This document shows, in pieces, positions 46,781-57,542 of a DNA stretch of 64,000 nt. The notes below the pieces were generated by a model. The model did not search any database. It had not been told where the DNA came from and worked only from the letters and a program-made list of their open reading frames with translations. This DNA comes from Scleromitrula shiraiana (Eukaryota > Ascomycota > Leotiomycetes > Helotiales > Sclerotiniaceae), in the NCBI GenBank assembly GCA_028455995.1, contig JABELC010000012.1:1178001-1242000 (forward strand). The letters are read 5' to 3'. The stretch's first letter is position 1. Each line of letters opens with the position of its first letter. The translations under genes were made by a program, and so were the position numbers.

Positions 46781-47001
46781 AGGAAGCGGTGAGAGAAATA
46801 TACCTATTTGGAATTTGGGATTTGGAATTTGGAATTATTCTTTTTTTTTTTGGTTTCTTTCTTACCTTTAAAAGTTCTATGTAGATTCACTGGCTTTGAA
46901 ATCGATGGGATGGGTATGAGTATGAGAATGAATTAGGATCAGAATGGATGAATCAATGAATGCAGCCAGCCAACAAGCAGTTTTAGAGATAGATGATGAT
47001 G

Positions 47002-47041
47002 ATGAATGAATGAATGAATGAATGAATGAATGAATGAATGA
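47002..47041. repeat. (TGAA)n microsatellite
   Basis: About ten TGAA units after a short GATGAT run. Confidence 0.93.
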
Positions 47042-47326
47042 GTAATGATGATTCTTTGCTTACTCTATTTATTTCTATTACTCTACTGTATTGTATTGTA
47101 CTCTTTCTTACTCAAGCTTCAAACAAACAAGAACTTGCTTGCTTTGTTCTTTGTGTTATACTTTTTATATACTATAAGACCTACGTTTCTGACCATCACC
47201 TTCTCCTTTGGCGTTCTCTTCCACTTACCTACTCACTCACATATTGATTGATATAGTACTTGATACTTATTGCTCGAATTATAATCATAATACATACATA
47301 GTACATACATATCAATATCATACCAT

Positions 47327-47447
47327 CCATACGTACATACGTACATACATACATCCGTACATACATCCATACATACATCCATCCATCCATACATACATAC
47401 ATACATACATACATACATCCATCCATACATACATACATACATACATA
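47327..47447. repeat. CATA/CATC/CGTA compound tetranucleotide repeat
   Basis: About 120 bases of CATA units with interspersed CATC and CGTA. It creates spurious open frames on both strands (YIHTYIHP-type and CMYVCMYV-type). Confidence 0.95.
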
Positions 47448-48020
47448 ATATCTTCAATATCTTCAATATCCATTCTCTCTCCATCTCTTTTCTCATCCTC
47501 TCTTATCCCCCGCTCTCTTCAATCCTATCGTCCTTCTTTCCCCCCCCCCCTTTTTTTTTTCCAGCCTGACTTCTTTTTTTGTGGTTCTCAAAAGATTCTA
47601 GATTTTATTATTATTATTCACCTTCACTAATCAATCATCCATCAACCATCCCATCCTCTATTCTCAAGCTTCAAATTATATCAATATCTTAACAATTTTA
47701 TTTTATTTATTTATAGGGGGGGTTTTTTCTCTGGATTCACTTCAACCTCATCATATGTTTTTTTTGTTTCGCCGTTCACTTATAACTAGCGCCGATGGAC
47801 AATTGATCTAAAGTTTACTCTAGATGGTTAGTTTTTCTTTGATGATGATCGACCTCGAAACTACAGTAGAAAGTAGAAACTCGAACCTCCTCGACTCTTT
47901 AATTTTGCTTCATTCTTTTGAAATCACACCAGTCTTTTAGTCTTTTTTCTTCTTCTGACTCTCTTCAACTTCTTCTGCCTCTCCCTCTTCAACTTCTACT
48001 TCTACTTCTCCATCTACATC

Positions 48021-48052
<32 letters not shown>

Positions 48053-48064
48053 CTTCTTCTTCTT
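48021..48064. repeat. (CTT)n microsatellite
   Basis: About 14 trinucleotide units within a CT-rich stretch upstream of LST7. Confidence 0.94.
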
Positions 48065-48221
48065 TTTGGGGTTTCCCACGGTTTTCAATTCATCATATTC
48101 TACCTACCATTCATACTTTCTACAGTACTTGAATGAATGAATATCTTACGTTTACATATACATGGTAAATCTTAATCAAAAAATCTTGTGTGCCCTGTTG
48201 TCGAGTTATCCATCCAACTAT

Positions 48222-48272
48222 CCAACCAACCAACCAACCACCCATCCACCCATCCACCCATCCACCCATCCA
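48222..48272. repeat. CCAA then CCATCCAC tandem repeat
   Basis: Short CCAA units are followed by four CCATCCAC-like octamers. Confidence 0.85.
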
Positions 48273-48488
48273 TCTAAGTCGCCAATCATTCCAGAATCCC
48301 CGAAGAAAATCCCAAAAAGATCAATTGGGTACCAAAACTTTTTATCATAATCATATTACATTCACAAGACAAGGTTTCCTCGGTTTCTTCCATCCACGCT
48401 TAATACGCCCTTACACGCTTGCACACCGGATCGTGCTACTTATTAGGTGCTTTATTAGTCTCACCAGCAAAAATTAAAAAAAGAATAC

Positions 48489-48494
48489 CCGTAA

Positions 48495-48528
<34 letters not shown>

Positions 48529-48539
48529 AACCGTGGACC
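48489..48539. repeat. (CCGTGGA)n heptanucleotide repeat
   Basis: About seven 7-bp units, two with CGTGAAC or CGTAAAC variants, about 300 bp before the LST7 start. Confidence 0.93.
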
Positions 48540-48839
48540 ATAACCTTACTGTCGGTAATTGTAGGCTAAGACATTTTTTTATAACCTTGTCTTCTTGTCT
48601 TGGAATAAATACTTCCACTTCCATCCAGTACCTTTTTGCTGGGAATTTTCGTGCCTTTATCCGCTATCAAGGCTATTCAAGGAAAATCAAAAAAAAAAAA
48701 GAAAAGAAAAAAAAAATATTAAGAGAGACAAGAAGGAAAAGATAAGAGGGAGAAAACCGTTTGTCAGAATCTTGACGAATTTATTGTCAATATACAGTAT
48801 CTCCCGAGGTCTTTTTTTTTTTATCATATTATTCCAATC

Positions 48840-50331
48840 ATGGCATTAATTGTAAGAGAAATTGTTCATTCACACTTTTTATACTTATAACCACATGTGT
48901 TTTCTAGGCGATCATCATGAGACTTTTTAAACTGACTTTGTGTTCTTTTCCTGGTAGTTATGTCTCGCGCATTATTGCGACACTCATGGTCCTACCCCGG
49001 TTATGGTGACAGAAGCTCTTCCCGTGGGTTGCACATCGTGCCCAGAAAAGGAAGAATTGACAATACGACGACCAAGTACAAGCAGCAGGTCATTTAAATC
49101 TTCGGAATCTCCTATAAATTTCACTAGTTCTTCAAATAGAACAGATTCCACGGTCTCTGATGGCGAAGTTGGTGGAGATAAATCCTCCTATCAGCATTCA
49201 AATTCGAGTGTTTCTACAGCTTCTTCGGCAGTCGAGACACCTCCTGAAAGTCCAAGAGTAGCTACGTTGCAAACGACGCAAACTCCAAATCCGTTGCGAC
49301 GTGATTCAAGCTTCAAGAAAACTTATAGTGAGAAGCCAGGTCCTTGCGAAAATTGCGCTCTCACTTTACCAAAGAAAACTAAGGAGGATTCCCCTACAAG
49401 TCCTAAGATGCCATCCGCAGGAAATGGAAAGCTTGATAGTAGTGGTCCGATATTGCGAACGCGTAAACCATATCAACGTGTCGCACTTCAGCAAGATGAA
49501 CCTTCACCTCCTAAATCTGCCTCTTCTGATTCCGATGATTCCGATGATTCCGAAACCATGGCACCTAAATCTCCGTTGCACCAACGACCTTCTGAACCAA
49601 AACGTTCTGGCACTTCTTCAAGCTATACATCATTTCAGTCAACAATTGCTCACAATCACTTCGTAGATTACACATCTACTCACGAACCTCTCCATCCCAC
49701 ATCTTTCTCTATAATTCGACAATCATGTTTGCGCACATTATCATGCGAAACTCTCCCACCGTCCTCAAATTCTACCCCAATTCCGGCATCTCTTTCTCCA
49801 TTTATATCTAGCTTCTCTTCTCATCTCAGCTCTTCCACAACTACTTCATCTGGCGGACCTATATTCTTTGGTGACCCTCTCGCCGGCTATACCACAGCCT
49901 ACATATTTCGAATTCCGGACCCCACCGCCCGTGGTCGTCGTCGTGTCTATGCCTTAATCGCCCTTTCTACCCGCAAAGAAAGACTCGCCATGCGCACCTT
50001 TTCGTTTCTCGACGCTGCTTTCCGCGATCTCGCTGGTTGGATTCAACAACTCGCTGATGACGAATTGCAACGTTCCGAAAGCGCCTTACAGAGTCCTCGG
50101 CCGGGCGACGAAAGAAATGGCGGATATCCTAATGGGGGTAATTCGAATTATAGTACGCCAACGAGCTCATTCCTCCGTGGAGGATCGAGGGGTCAAGATG
50201 GAAGAATGGTGGGAGCGAGTCTAAAAGGTAGAGGTCTAGCAGAGTTAGTGGGCTTACCTGATTTTTTCATGGAGTTACATGTTAGGTTTGTGAGGCTGTT
50301 GGCGGAAATTGAGATGAAACTTTCTTCTTAA
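48840..50331 (+). CDS. LST7: Folliculin-like Lst7 (vesicle/TORC1 signalling)
   Basis: Exon 1 is only 12 nt (48840-48851, MALI) and exon 2 is 48958-50331, giving about 461 residues. The start of exon 2, LCLAHYCDTHGPTPVMVTEA, is the folliculin N-terminal longin signature, followed by a CxxC pair (GCTSC) and a second cysteine motif GPCENC after a Ser-rich insert. The longin core resumes at about residue 300 (GDPLAGYTTAYIFRIPDP, RRVYALIALSTRKE). In yeast Lst7 with Lst4 is a GAP complex acting on Gtr2 to activate TORC1 at the vacuole. No DENN half is visible, so this looks like the short fungal form. An alternative acceptor at 48907 (TTCTAG) would add residues or break the frame. Confidence 0.87.
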
Positions 50332-50800
50332 TTTATTTCTCAACCTTGGGGACGAACTTAAATTGTTAAGGTTCTAGACAGCCTCTCGCTTGTTTTTTTC
50401 TCATCGACGATCGCTATTGAGCTGAGATGAGATGGGCTGATCATGGCATCTAAATGAGCCTATGAGGAAAGAGAGAGGACAACGATAAGGATATTTCAGT
50501 ACGATATGGTTGGTACCTACCCTTTGTGGTAAGGCAGAGAAAGTAAGATTACGAATTACGAAAGCATAAAGAACGGAGTTTGGAAGTTTGCTGTTTGATT
50601 TGGTTGTTCTCTCGATTTAATGTATGTTTGTTTGTTCATTCATCTAGTGCAGATGGGCAGGTAAAGTAAGGGGTTAGGGCTGTTTTTTTTTTCTTTTCTG
50701 GTTCTTGATGAATTGGGAGTTTGGTGATAATGATGGATTGAGATTTTTATTTTATTTTGTTCTTGCTGGGGGGTATGAGATGGGTTGGCGGGGTTTGATT

Positions 50801-50862
50801 TGGTATGGTATGATATGGTATGGTATGGTATGGTATGGTATGGTATGGTATGGTATGATATG
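50801..50862. repeat. (GGTAT)n microsatellite
   Basis: About twelve pentanucleotide units, two of them GATAT variants. Confidence 0.94.
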
Positions 50863-51340
50863 GGAAGATAGATGTTTCTGGAGCGTTTCAGCGTTTTGAA
50901 CTTTGTAGGATGAACGAGATGGACGAAGATATGGATGAGGAAAGTTTTAATTTTTTTTTGACTGTTTTGGTTTTTGTGGTTTTGGCTGTTTGTTTGTTTT
51001 TGTTCAAGATACCATGTATGTATGTAGTAGCGTAACAGGCAGTAGAGGAGAGGGGAGATGACAAGAGGAAATGTATGGAAGTGTATTTGGTGTTGTGAGT
51101 TTTTGTAGGTGTTGATTCTTGTATGGCATGTCATATGTCATACAGTACAGTACGTATTGTATTGTATTGATCCGATCATTGCAGTTGTTAATATATCTAT
51201 ATGTTTGTTGATTCATTACTCTGGTCTATGTGATGAGATAGGTAGAGTTAGTGTAGTTGAATATTGATGTAAAGATGTAGTTATGGAGCAAGTGGAGTCA
51301 TTATAATAATTGAATGAGAGAGAAGGGAATTGATGGTGCC

Positions 51341-51365
51341 ATGATATGATATGATATGATATGAT
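51341..51365. repeat. (GATAT)n microsatellite
   Basis: Five units of ATGAT/GATAT, the third GATAT tract in this part of the window. Confidence 0.9.
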
Positions 51366-51772
51366 TAAAGAAGGAGAATAGTGAAAACAACAACACTGGG
51401 GATGAAAGAAAGGGGGTTTTAGTGAATAACCGATGTTGAATTTTCTATTTTTTTTTTGAATCATTATGCTATATCTTGTTTGTTTTATTATATAGTGGCA
51501 TGTTGTATTACTGTACGATATTATATGTATTAGTAATTATATAGTAGTAACTTAAATATATCATCTATAGATAACAACCATCTACTCTTTTTAAGGCAAA
51601 ACCTACATACATACATACATCTCAATAGCCAATACGCCACCCATCCCTCCATTCAATCCTCATCTAATACTAACTCCTCATCTAATACCAATTCCTCATT
51701 CCTCACTCCTCATCCCTTATTAACCAAACTATATCACCCTATCCAACCCATTTAAACCCAATCCCCCCAAAA

Positions 51773-52075
51773 TCAAATCAATCCCCACATCCACATCCAC
51801 ATCCACATCCAACTTCTCATCCCCCCACCTACCCTCACACCCGCACCCACACCTTTAGACTCAACAGCGCTCTGACTCGCCCCCACACTCCCAGCTCCAG
51901 CTCCAGCTCCAGATCCAGATACAGATCCAAATCCAGGTCCAAAAGTAGTAAACGCAGATTTAGATAATCCCAACGTCGTTGTAAAATCTATCGTTTTGGT
52001 ACCACTAGTAATAGTTACAGGACTAGACACAGAGATGGAAGTGGAAATCGTATGGCCGTTGATAATTTCCGTCAT
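51773..52075 (-). CDS. Possible C-terminal exon of the secreted protein: Ser/Gly-rich with hydrophobic end
   Basis: The frame reads KMTEIINGHTISTSIS, then Thr/Ser-rich sequence, a Gly/Ser/Ala run encoded by a CCAGCT-type repeat (51891-51940), and ends in WMWMWMWMWGLI encoded by CCACAT repeats (51783-51810). A Ser/Thr stalk plus a hydrophobic tail after small residues resembles a GPI-anchor signal, which would make the upstream gene's product a cell-wall protein. It can be joined to the exon ending GGSW through a GTAGGT donor and an AAG acceptor at about 52093, in frame. The join is uncertain, and a stand-alone non-coding explanation is possible. Confidence 0.4.
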   Translation of the reverse strand: MTEIINGHTISTSISVSSPVTITSGTKTIDFTTTLGLSKSAFTTFGPGFGSVSGSGAGAGAGSVGASQSAVESKGVGAGVRVGGGMRSWMWMWMWMWGLI

Positions 52076-52148
52076 TTTTTGAGTAGGGGCTTAGTAGTGT
52101 GACTTTGAATTATCTGAGAGGCGGGATGTGGCGGATTGGTATTACTCG

Positions 52149-53375
52149 TCACCTCTCCATCCCCCCAATCTCCATCCTTAACTCCCCATACCTACACCAA
52201 CTCCCCCCCTCCTCCTCCCCAAAACTAATACCCTCAAGCGAATAAGTAAACGTGTCGGCGTTCTTGGACGGAAGCGAACACCAATCTGTCGATGCGGTAG
52301 CGGCGTGCATGGTTATGTTCGTGAAGGCCATGGGGCCTTGGAGCTCGATGGCTAGGAGGGGGAGGTTGAAGGGGGTGCGGGGTGCGGGGGTGAGTAGTTC
52401 TGTGGGGGGTGTTAGTTGGTTGGGGGAGAAAGAAAAAGGGGGCTTGGGAAGGTGGATGGGGATGGAGATGGAAAGGGGGATGAGGATAGAGAGGAATAAG
52501 GTGGGAGACTAACGATGATCTTGAGGTATAAGAGATGATGTCCCTTGAACGGAAGATTGTCCGGCTTGAGTACCGAGGGGGCCGCGTATGATGAGCATAC
52601 TTATGGTGTAGGCACCTGTAGTGGGATTGGTGAGTTCGTAAATGGAGGTTATTTGATCGCCGGGGAAGACTAGGGAGGGGGGTTTGGTGTGTTAGTTGGT
52701 GATATGTGGTGGCTATTCTTCTAGACTGTTGTGGATGGGAACAGAGGGGATATGTATACCTTGAACCGCCTCATTAGGTTGCCAATCATCTGGACTACAA
52801 AGAGAATGTCAGCCCTCGATCTAATCCATTTCAACTTCCCACAATCTACCCAACATCAATTCAAGCAGAACAACAACAATTAGAGTAACAGCAATGAAGA
52901 AAAAAAAGAAAACATACTCAAACCCCACAAACCACCATTCCTCAACCGAACCTTCATTCGCAATCGGCGTTTGGATAATCCCCTGACTGCTTTGGAGAGC
53001 GGGCCAGATTGCTTGAACTGAGCCTGGGACTCGAGGATCGTTTGAGGAGGCGGGGACGATTTGGGTGCTGCTGAACTGTTTGGTGTAGATTTTCGTATTA
53101 GCGTTTTATATCTATTATGGTGGTTTTGATGGATTGAATGTTTCTATTTCTTCATTTTGGGGGTGGACGGGAGGGGGGGGGGGAGAAAGGAGGATGAGAA
53201 GAGAGGAGGGAAACGGAAGAGAGAGGGAGTTTACTTTTGTAATGGTAGCGTTAGGATTGAATGATACATAGAAAAAAGTAGCAACTATGGCATCTGTCGC
53301 TGCTGAGGCTGTTACCAAATCTATATTTATATGTGAAGTCAGAATGGTAAGGAAACCAAAATGGAATACATTCAT
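52149..53375 (-). CDS. Secreted protein of unknown family, five exons
   Basis: Exons 53235-53375, 52918-53075, 52760-52794, 52514-52669 and 52149-52399 keep frame to a TGA and give about 246 residues. The first 25 residues (MNVFHFGFLTILTS onward) look like a secretion signal. The mature part is rich in Trp, Pro and Thr: EEWWFVGFDPDDWQPNEAVQ, VFPGDQITSIYELTNPTTG, and WCSLPSKNADTFTYSLEG. Tryptophans and the GDxITxxY pattern faintly recall eqolisin-type (G1 peptidase) beta-sandwich proteins, but I cannot place catalytic residues, so this stays a guess. Beyond GGSWC the frame runs into a G-rich tail that may be intronic (see the adjacent entry). Donors here include weak GTAAAC and GTTAGT. Confidence 0.65.
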
Positions 53376-54389
53376 TTCGTTGGTGTTATTGGGTAGATAT
53401 GTATGTTGGCGGATATCTATTGCTTTTGTACAATAAATGAGCCTATCTAATTTGAACTATGCTATATGTGTATAAAAAAGAAAACGCGATTTGAGGAGAT
53501 GTTGCCGTGGAGATTATAACAAAAGTGAGGTGTGATAGCATGGTTTTGCTACTATTGATGCTGTTACTTTTACTCCAAATGAAGAGAAATCAACCAAAAT
53601 GACTGGTGTTTTACAAAAGAATACTAAAAGCCTGAGTTGCATTTAATGATTGATGACTGGAGAGTATATTTGGCACGATGTTGTTATGATTAATTTGATG
53701 GCAGTAATAAGGCTGAGTTATGGATTGAGGAAGTGAATAATTGTGATTTAGGAAATTGTGCCAATGATAGATAGGACTGGAATGGCCAAAGATATTGACT
53801 GATAGAAACCAATGTTTACTTTCCAACTACTCCATCAGCGATTATATACCTGGGTACTTTTGAACTCCAGAGTTCAACTCAATCATTCACTCTCTTTTTC
53901 TCGATAAATCATTTCCTCAAGATGGAGATACGGATATTTGCCCCCAGACAGACTCAAACTTCACATTATATACTGATTAGAACCGAATAAACAAATTATC
54001 GGGACCCAAAAATCATTCGCACGCTCTCTCATCCAGGAGGTGGCGCACATAAGCGAGGAGGTTGTAGAACCCAACACGAAGCATCCACCAAGAACAAGCC
54101 CAGACAAAATTTCAACAACAAAGAAAACACACACAAAGACATTATTCATTTCTCTTGTGTTATTTCTTTCTTCGAACAACATCAATAGAAAGAACCCCAT
54201 GCATCAGAATATGGTTTCAAATAGAAAGAACAATGCCCTTTCTTCCCTATTTATTCTTCTCTCACCCGTCCCAATACGTTTTCTTTCCTCTTCTATATCA
54301 CACACCATAGCAAACTCACACTACACATCGCATCTTTGTACTCTGATAACATGCTGTTCGTAAACATATATCTTTTGGACGAACCAACC
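53376..54389. other. Intergenic, about 1 kb
   Basis: There is no supported gene. It carries the promoter of the secreted-protein gene on the minus strand and the leader of the small ORF on the plus strand. Confidence 0.6.
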
Positions 54390-54773
54390 ATGGACGACTC
54401 CGCTCCACAATTCGAATCCTCATCCTCATCTGCAGCTTCATCTCCCGTCATACCATTCCCGCCGTATGATCCGGAATACTGGTTTGATGATAATATCGAG
54501 TTTCTGTTTCCCGAGTCCGCAACCAAGGGGAACGAGCAAGGTAAGAAGAAGGAGGAGAAGAAGAAGAAGAAGAAGGGGAAGGAGTGGAGGAATAAGAAGT
54601 GGGTACAAAAGGTAAGATCTTGGTTCAGCAGAGGTAAACGTCTTGATAAGAGAGTTGAGCAGACTGAGATTGGACAGATTCCTGCGAGATTTAGGACTCA
54701 GGCTGGCCCTGAGTATCGTTTCCAGCCGCAAGGTCTCTTGCCTCAGAATCATTTGAGTCGTTTCACTTTTTAG
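54390..54773 (+). CDS. Small lysine-rich hypothetical protein
   Basis: From ATG 54390 (context AACC-ATG-GAC) the frame gives 127 residues; an in-frame ATG at 54351 is an alternative. The product opens with an acidic Ser-rich part, then PPYDPEYWFDDNIEF, a lysine tract (KKKEEKKKKKKGKEW), and a basic WVQKVRSWFSRGKRLDKR segment that would form an amphipathic helix. I do not recognise it. Codon use is reasonable and the aromatic residues are not repeat-derived, which is why I list it. Confidence 0.45.
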   Translation: MDDSAPQFESSSSSAASSPVIPFPPYDPEYWFDDNIEFLFPESATKGNEQGKKKEEKKKKKKGKEWRNKKWVQKVRSWFSRGKRLDKRVEQTEIGQIPARFRTQAGPEYRFQPQGLLPQNHLSRFTF

Positions 54774-56229
54774 ATGTTTTAGACAGGTTGATGCTGGAGT
54801 TGAGACTCAGGCCGACCCTGAGTATCATTAGTTTGACTCATCGGTTTGACTTTTTGAGGGTGTTGTGATTTTCCAATTTTATTTCATATTTTTTTTTTGA
54901 TCGTTTTTTATTCTGTAAGTTTTGAATCTCTTTTTGTGATGTAACTGTTCTGCAATCGTGAGCTTGTTTGTTGTTTAGATTAGGGTCTGATGCTGGAAAT
55001 AATGAGAGAATTGTTGGGAGCGGTTCATCTTAAACGACATTGGATGTAGAAGGGAAGAAGTATCCATTAGGAGGAGACGGACAAGCGATTTCACTTCCAT
55101 CGAGGTCAGCGGGCACAGCTTCTGAGACCATTGAGACCCTTTTGATCTAGATTTGCATCCACTGCATCAAATATTACTCCTCGTACATACTAGAATTCAA
55201 AATGTCAATGCCCAAGAATATCTGTATGATTTGCATCATACTCACCGCATATAACACATAATAACTCAAACGCCATTTCTTAAATATCAATGAACCACTC
55301 ATATTCACCTTGTACACCTATTCCTGCCTCACCATACTTATCTTGTGCGTATATGTGCCAAACATCAAAATGCAAGATATTCAATTCCCATTTCATGAAT
55401 CGTATTTAGATACTATACCATGTTCATCTCCCAGAGTATTGCTACAACGGCATTAATGCCAGTGTGGTCGCATAGAAACGTCCATATTGTATCTGTCACA
55501 AGAATCGATATGTGTATACTCCGTTATCATTGCAATAGGACCGGACTCATTTGTGTATTACATATACGGAAGCTGAATTCGACAGATACTATTGAACCGG
55601 CCGTACCGGCGTTTGTGTAGAAGTGCATGAAGAAAGATTGGAATAAAAGCATTGACGGGGCTGGTGGCTGAATAGTTGATAAGCATCTGTCGAATGGAAT
55701 CATCTCTGGAGAATGCACGAAGCGAGTCAGGCAGTTGACGACAGCAACATTGGAAGTTTTGCATAACGGCCCAGACGGCTCGAGGACGGTATGCACAATC
55801 CGACAAATCCGTTACATCCTAGTGGTAGTTCTGGCTTATGACGTTGATGATCGCCCCACAAAACAGTATGTGTACGAGCTGTCGGATGCAGATTGACCAA
55901 TCGGAAACAATATGTATTAGAGCATAAGGAGGGGAGATATCTGGTTCCCCGAAACTCAGATCCGATGAGGAGGGGGCGGGATGACGATTACATTTCTATA
56001 TAAAGACATCTTGATATCTCCCTCGATGGTTTGCATTTTCATGAAGATACATTACTATACATCAATACTGGTTGAACCAATATACACTATTACCTTCTAA
56101 TAAACATCACGTCACGAATTACAATTTATCTATATAACACCACCCATCACCTATCGAACATCACACATATTCCTCTGATATTGCCAAGCAATCAATAATA
56201 CAACACCGAATCTAAGACTAGTTCCGAGT
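54774..56229. other. Intergenic, 1.5 kb
   Basis: No gene could be supported. Opposite-strand frames at 55527-55806 look partly protein-like but fall in two different frames. A TATATAAAG box at about 55998-56006 probably served the monooxygenase pseudogene's promoter. Confidence 0.5.
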
Positions 56230-57542
56230 ATCCTCATGGAGGGATTGCTATCGTTGGAGGAGGTATTGCCGGAGTAACTCTAGTTTTGGGTCTCGTCAAC
56301 CGTGGCATCCCCTGCAAACTCTATGAGCAAGGCCATAACGTTACTAAAATCGGAGCCGGTGTTGCTTTTGCTGCCAATTCTATTCGCGCCATGAAAGCAT
56401 GCGATCTCAGCGTCTACGCTGCATTCAAAGCTGTAGCCACACATAACCTCTGGGAATCAAAATGCGCAAACTTGGAAGAGAGTCGGAAGGGATTATATTT
56501 TGATTTCTTGGACGGTTATCACGACAATGGAGATGAACCTTGCAAACTCCTCTTCTCACCTCTCAATGATGAGGGCTCTAATAGTGTGCATCGCGCCCGT
56601 TTCTTGGAGGGGATGGTCAAATACGTACCTAAAGATATTGCCGAATTTCGCAAGAGAGTGGAACGAGTGGAGGAGAGCGATGGTGAAGGCCCAGTCACTC
56701 TTTATTTTGCAGATGGTACCACTGCCACTGCAGACGCTGTGGTTGGAGCGGATGGTATTAAGAGTCATGTTCGGCAATCTATCCCAGTTCGCGAGAAGCT
56801 CGAGGATCACGTAGGCTATAGTTATAAATATGCTTATCATGGTTTGATACCCATGGAAAAAGCAATCGCCGAGCTGGGCGAAGACATGGCCGCCAACTCC
56901 AAGATGCACCTTGGACCTGACGCTCACATTTTGACCTTCCCAGTCGACAAGGGCGAAACCATGAACGTAGTGGCGTTTACAACTACCAGAGAAGGTTAGC
57001 CAGATTATCACAAGTCCACTCGTCCATCAACCAAAGAGGCTGCCTTCAAAGACTTTTGCCGGCTGGGGAAAGAACGTCACCCATATCCTCAGCTTGCTCG
57101 AAGAAAATGTCGATATCTGGGCCATCTTCGATATGCTCGATCATCCCGCCTCAACCTACGCCAAAGCTAGGATGGTCATCACCGATGATGCAGCACATGC
57201 AACCAGTCCTCACCACGGTTCAGGTGCCGGTTTCGCCATTGAAGACTCTGCTGTATTAGCCGAGCTACTTGCTACTCCTGAAGCGAAAACACCCAGTGGA
57301 TTGCGTGCTGCCTTCCAGGGTTTTGATATTTGTCGATGACCCAGAACACAATGGCTTGTAGCTAGCAGTCGACTCCTGGAGAGCTTTATGAGTGGCAGGC
57401 GGAAGGAGTTGGAGCCGATATTGAGAAAATAGCGGCGGAGGCTCATGAGAGATCCGAGAAGATCTGGGAGGGCGATATTAAGCAGATGACTACTGAAGCG
57501 ATCGATAAGCACAAGGAGTTCCTGGCGGACTCGAAATTCTAG
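56230..57542 (+). pseudogene. Broken FAD-dependent monooxygenase (salicylate-hydroxylase type)
   Basis: The conceptual product follows the class A flavin monooxygenase plan. It has a GxGxxG dinucleotide site (IAIVGGGIAGVTL), GAGVAFAANSIRAM, the DG motif ADAVVGADGIKSHVR, HHGSGAGFAIEDSAVLAELL near the end, and PRTQWLV. The gene cannot make it. No in-frame ATG precedes the nucleotide-binding site. TAG interrupts the frame at 56997-56999, where the family has Trp. A four-T run at 57054-57057 carries one base too many. TGA sits at 57337-57339, where Arg is expected. A base is missing near 57377. After that, the original frame continues to TAG at 57540-57542. Conserved family residues continue on both sides of every lesion, which shows the decay is recent. 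The living homolog probably hydroxylated an aromatic acid with NAD(P)H. It lies directly upstream of an intact ferric-reductase-type gene on the same strand. Confidence 0.85.

Larger units (their letters stand above)
43672..48839. other. Gene-free 5.2-kb region dense in microsatellites
   Basis: No domain-bearing frame was found. Long frames here (for example 47208-47630, 44072-44491) come from simple repeats. It contains at least ten microsatellites of 4-7 bp units, listed separately. The right-hand kilobase, CT-rich with CTTC runs and CAAC motifs, reads like the LST7 leader. The left edge holds the DHH1 3' end. Confidence 0.7.
50332..51772. other. Intergenic, 1.4 kb, repeat-rich
   Basis: There is no supported gene. 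Contains GGTAT and GATAT pentanucleotide tracts and AT-rich filler; frames here are repeat artefacts. Confidence 0.65.

Noticed and set aside
47208..47630. Open frames of 69-140 codons on both strands
   Set aside because: They are produced by the CATA/CATC microsatellite (alternating YIHT or CMYV residues) and have no domain.
47327..48539. Regularly repeated units considered as a CRISPR array
   Set aside because: There are no spacers; units are 4-8 bp simple repeats in a eukaryotic genome.
43672..48839. Possible transposon remnant in the gene-free interval
   Set aside because: No transposase or reverse-transcriptase motif, terminal repeats or target duplication could be seen; simple repeats explain the content.
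54040..54363. 107-codon frame with a hydrophobic stretch before the lysine-rich ORF
   Set aside because: It starts only at GTG, ends abruptly and has no domain; more likely leader sequence.
56995..57060. Intron at GTTAGC explaining the stop in the monooxygenase
   Set aside because: Family-conserved residues (PDYHKSTRPSTKEAAFKDF) continue directly after the stop, so the DNA is coding, and later lesions would remain unexplained.
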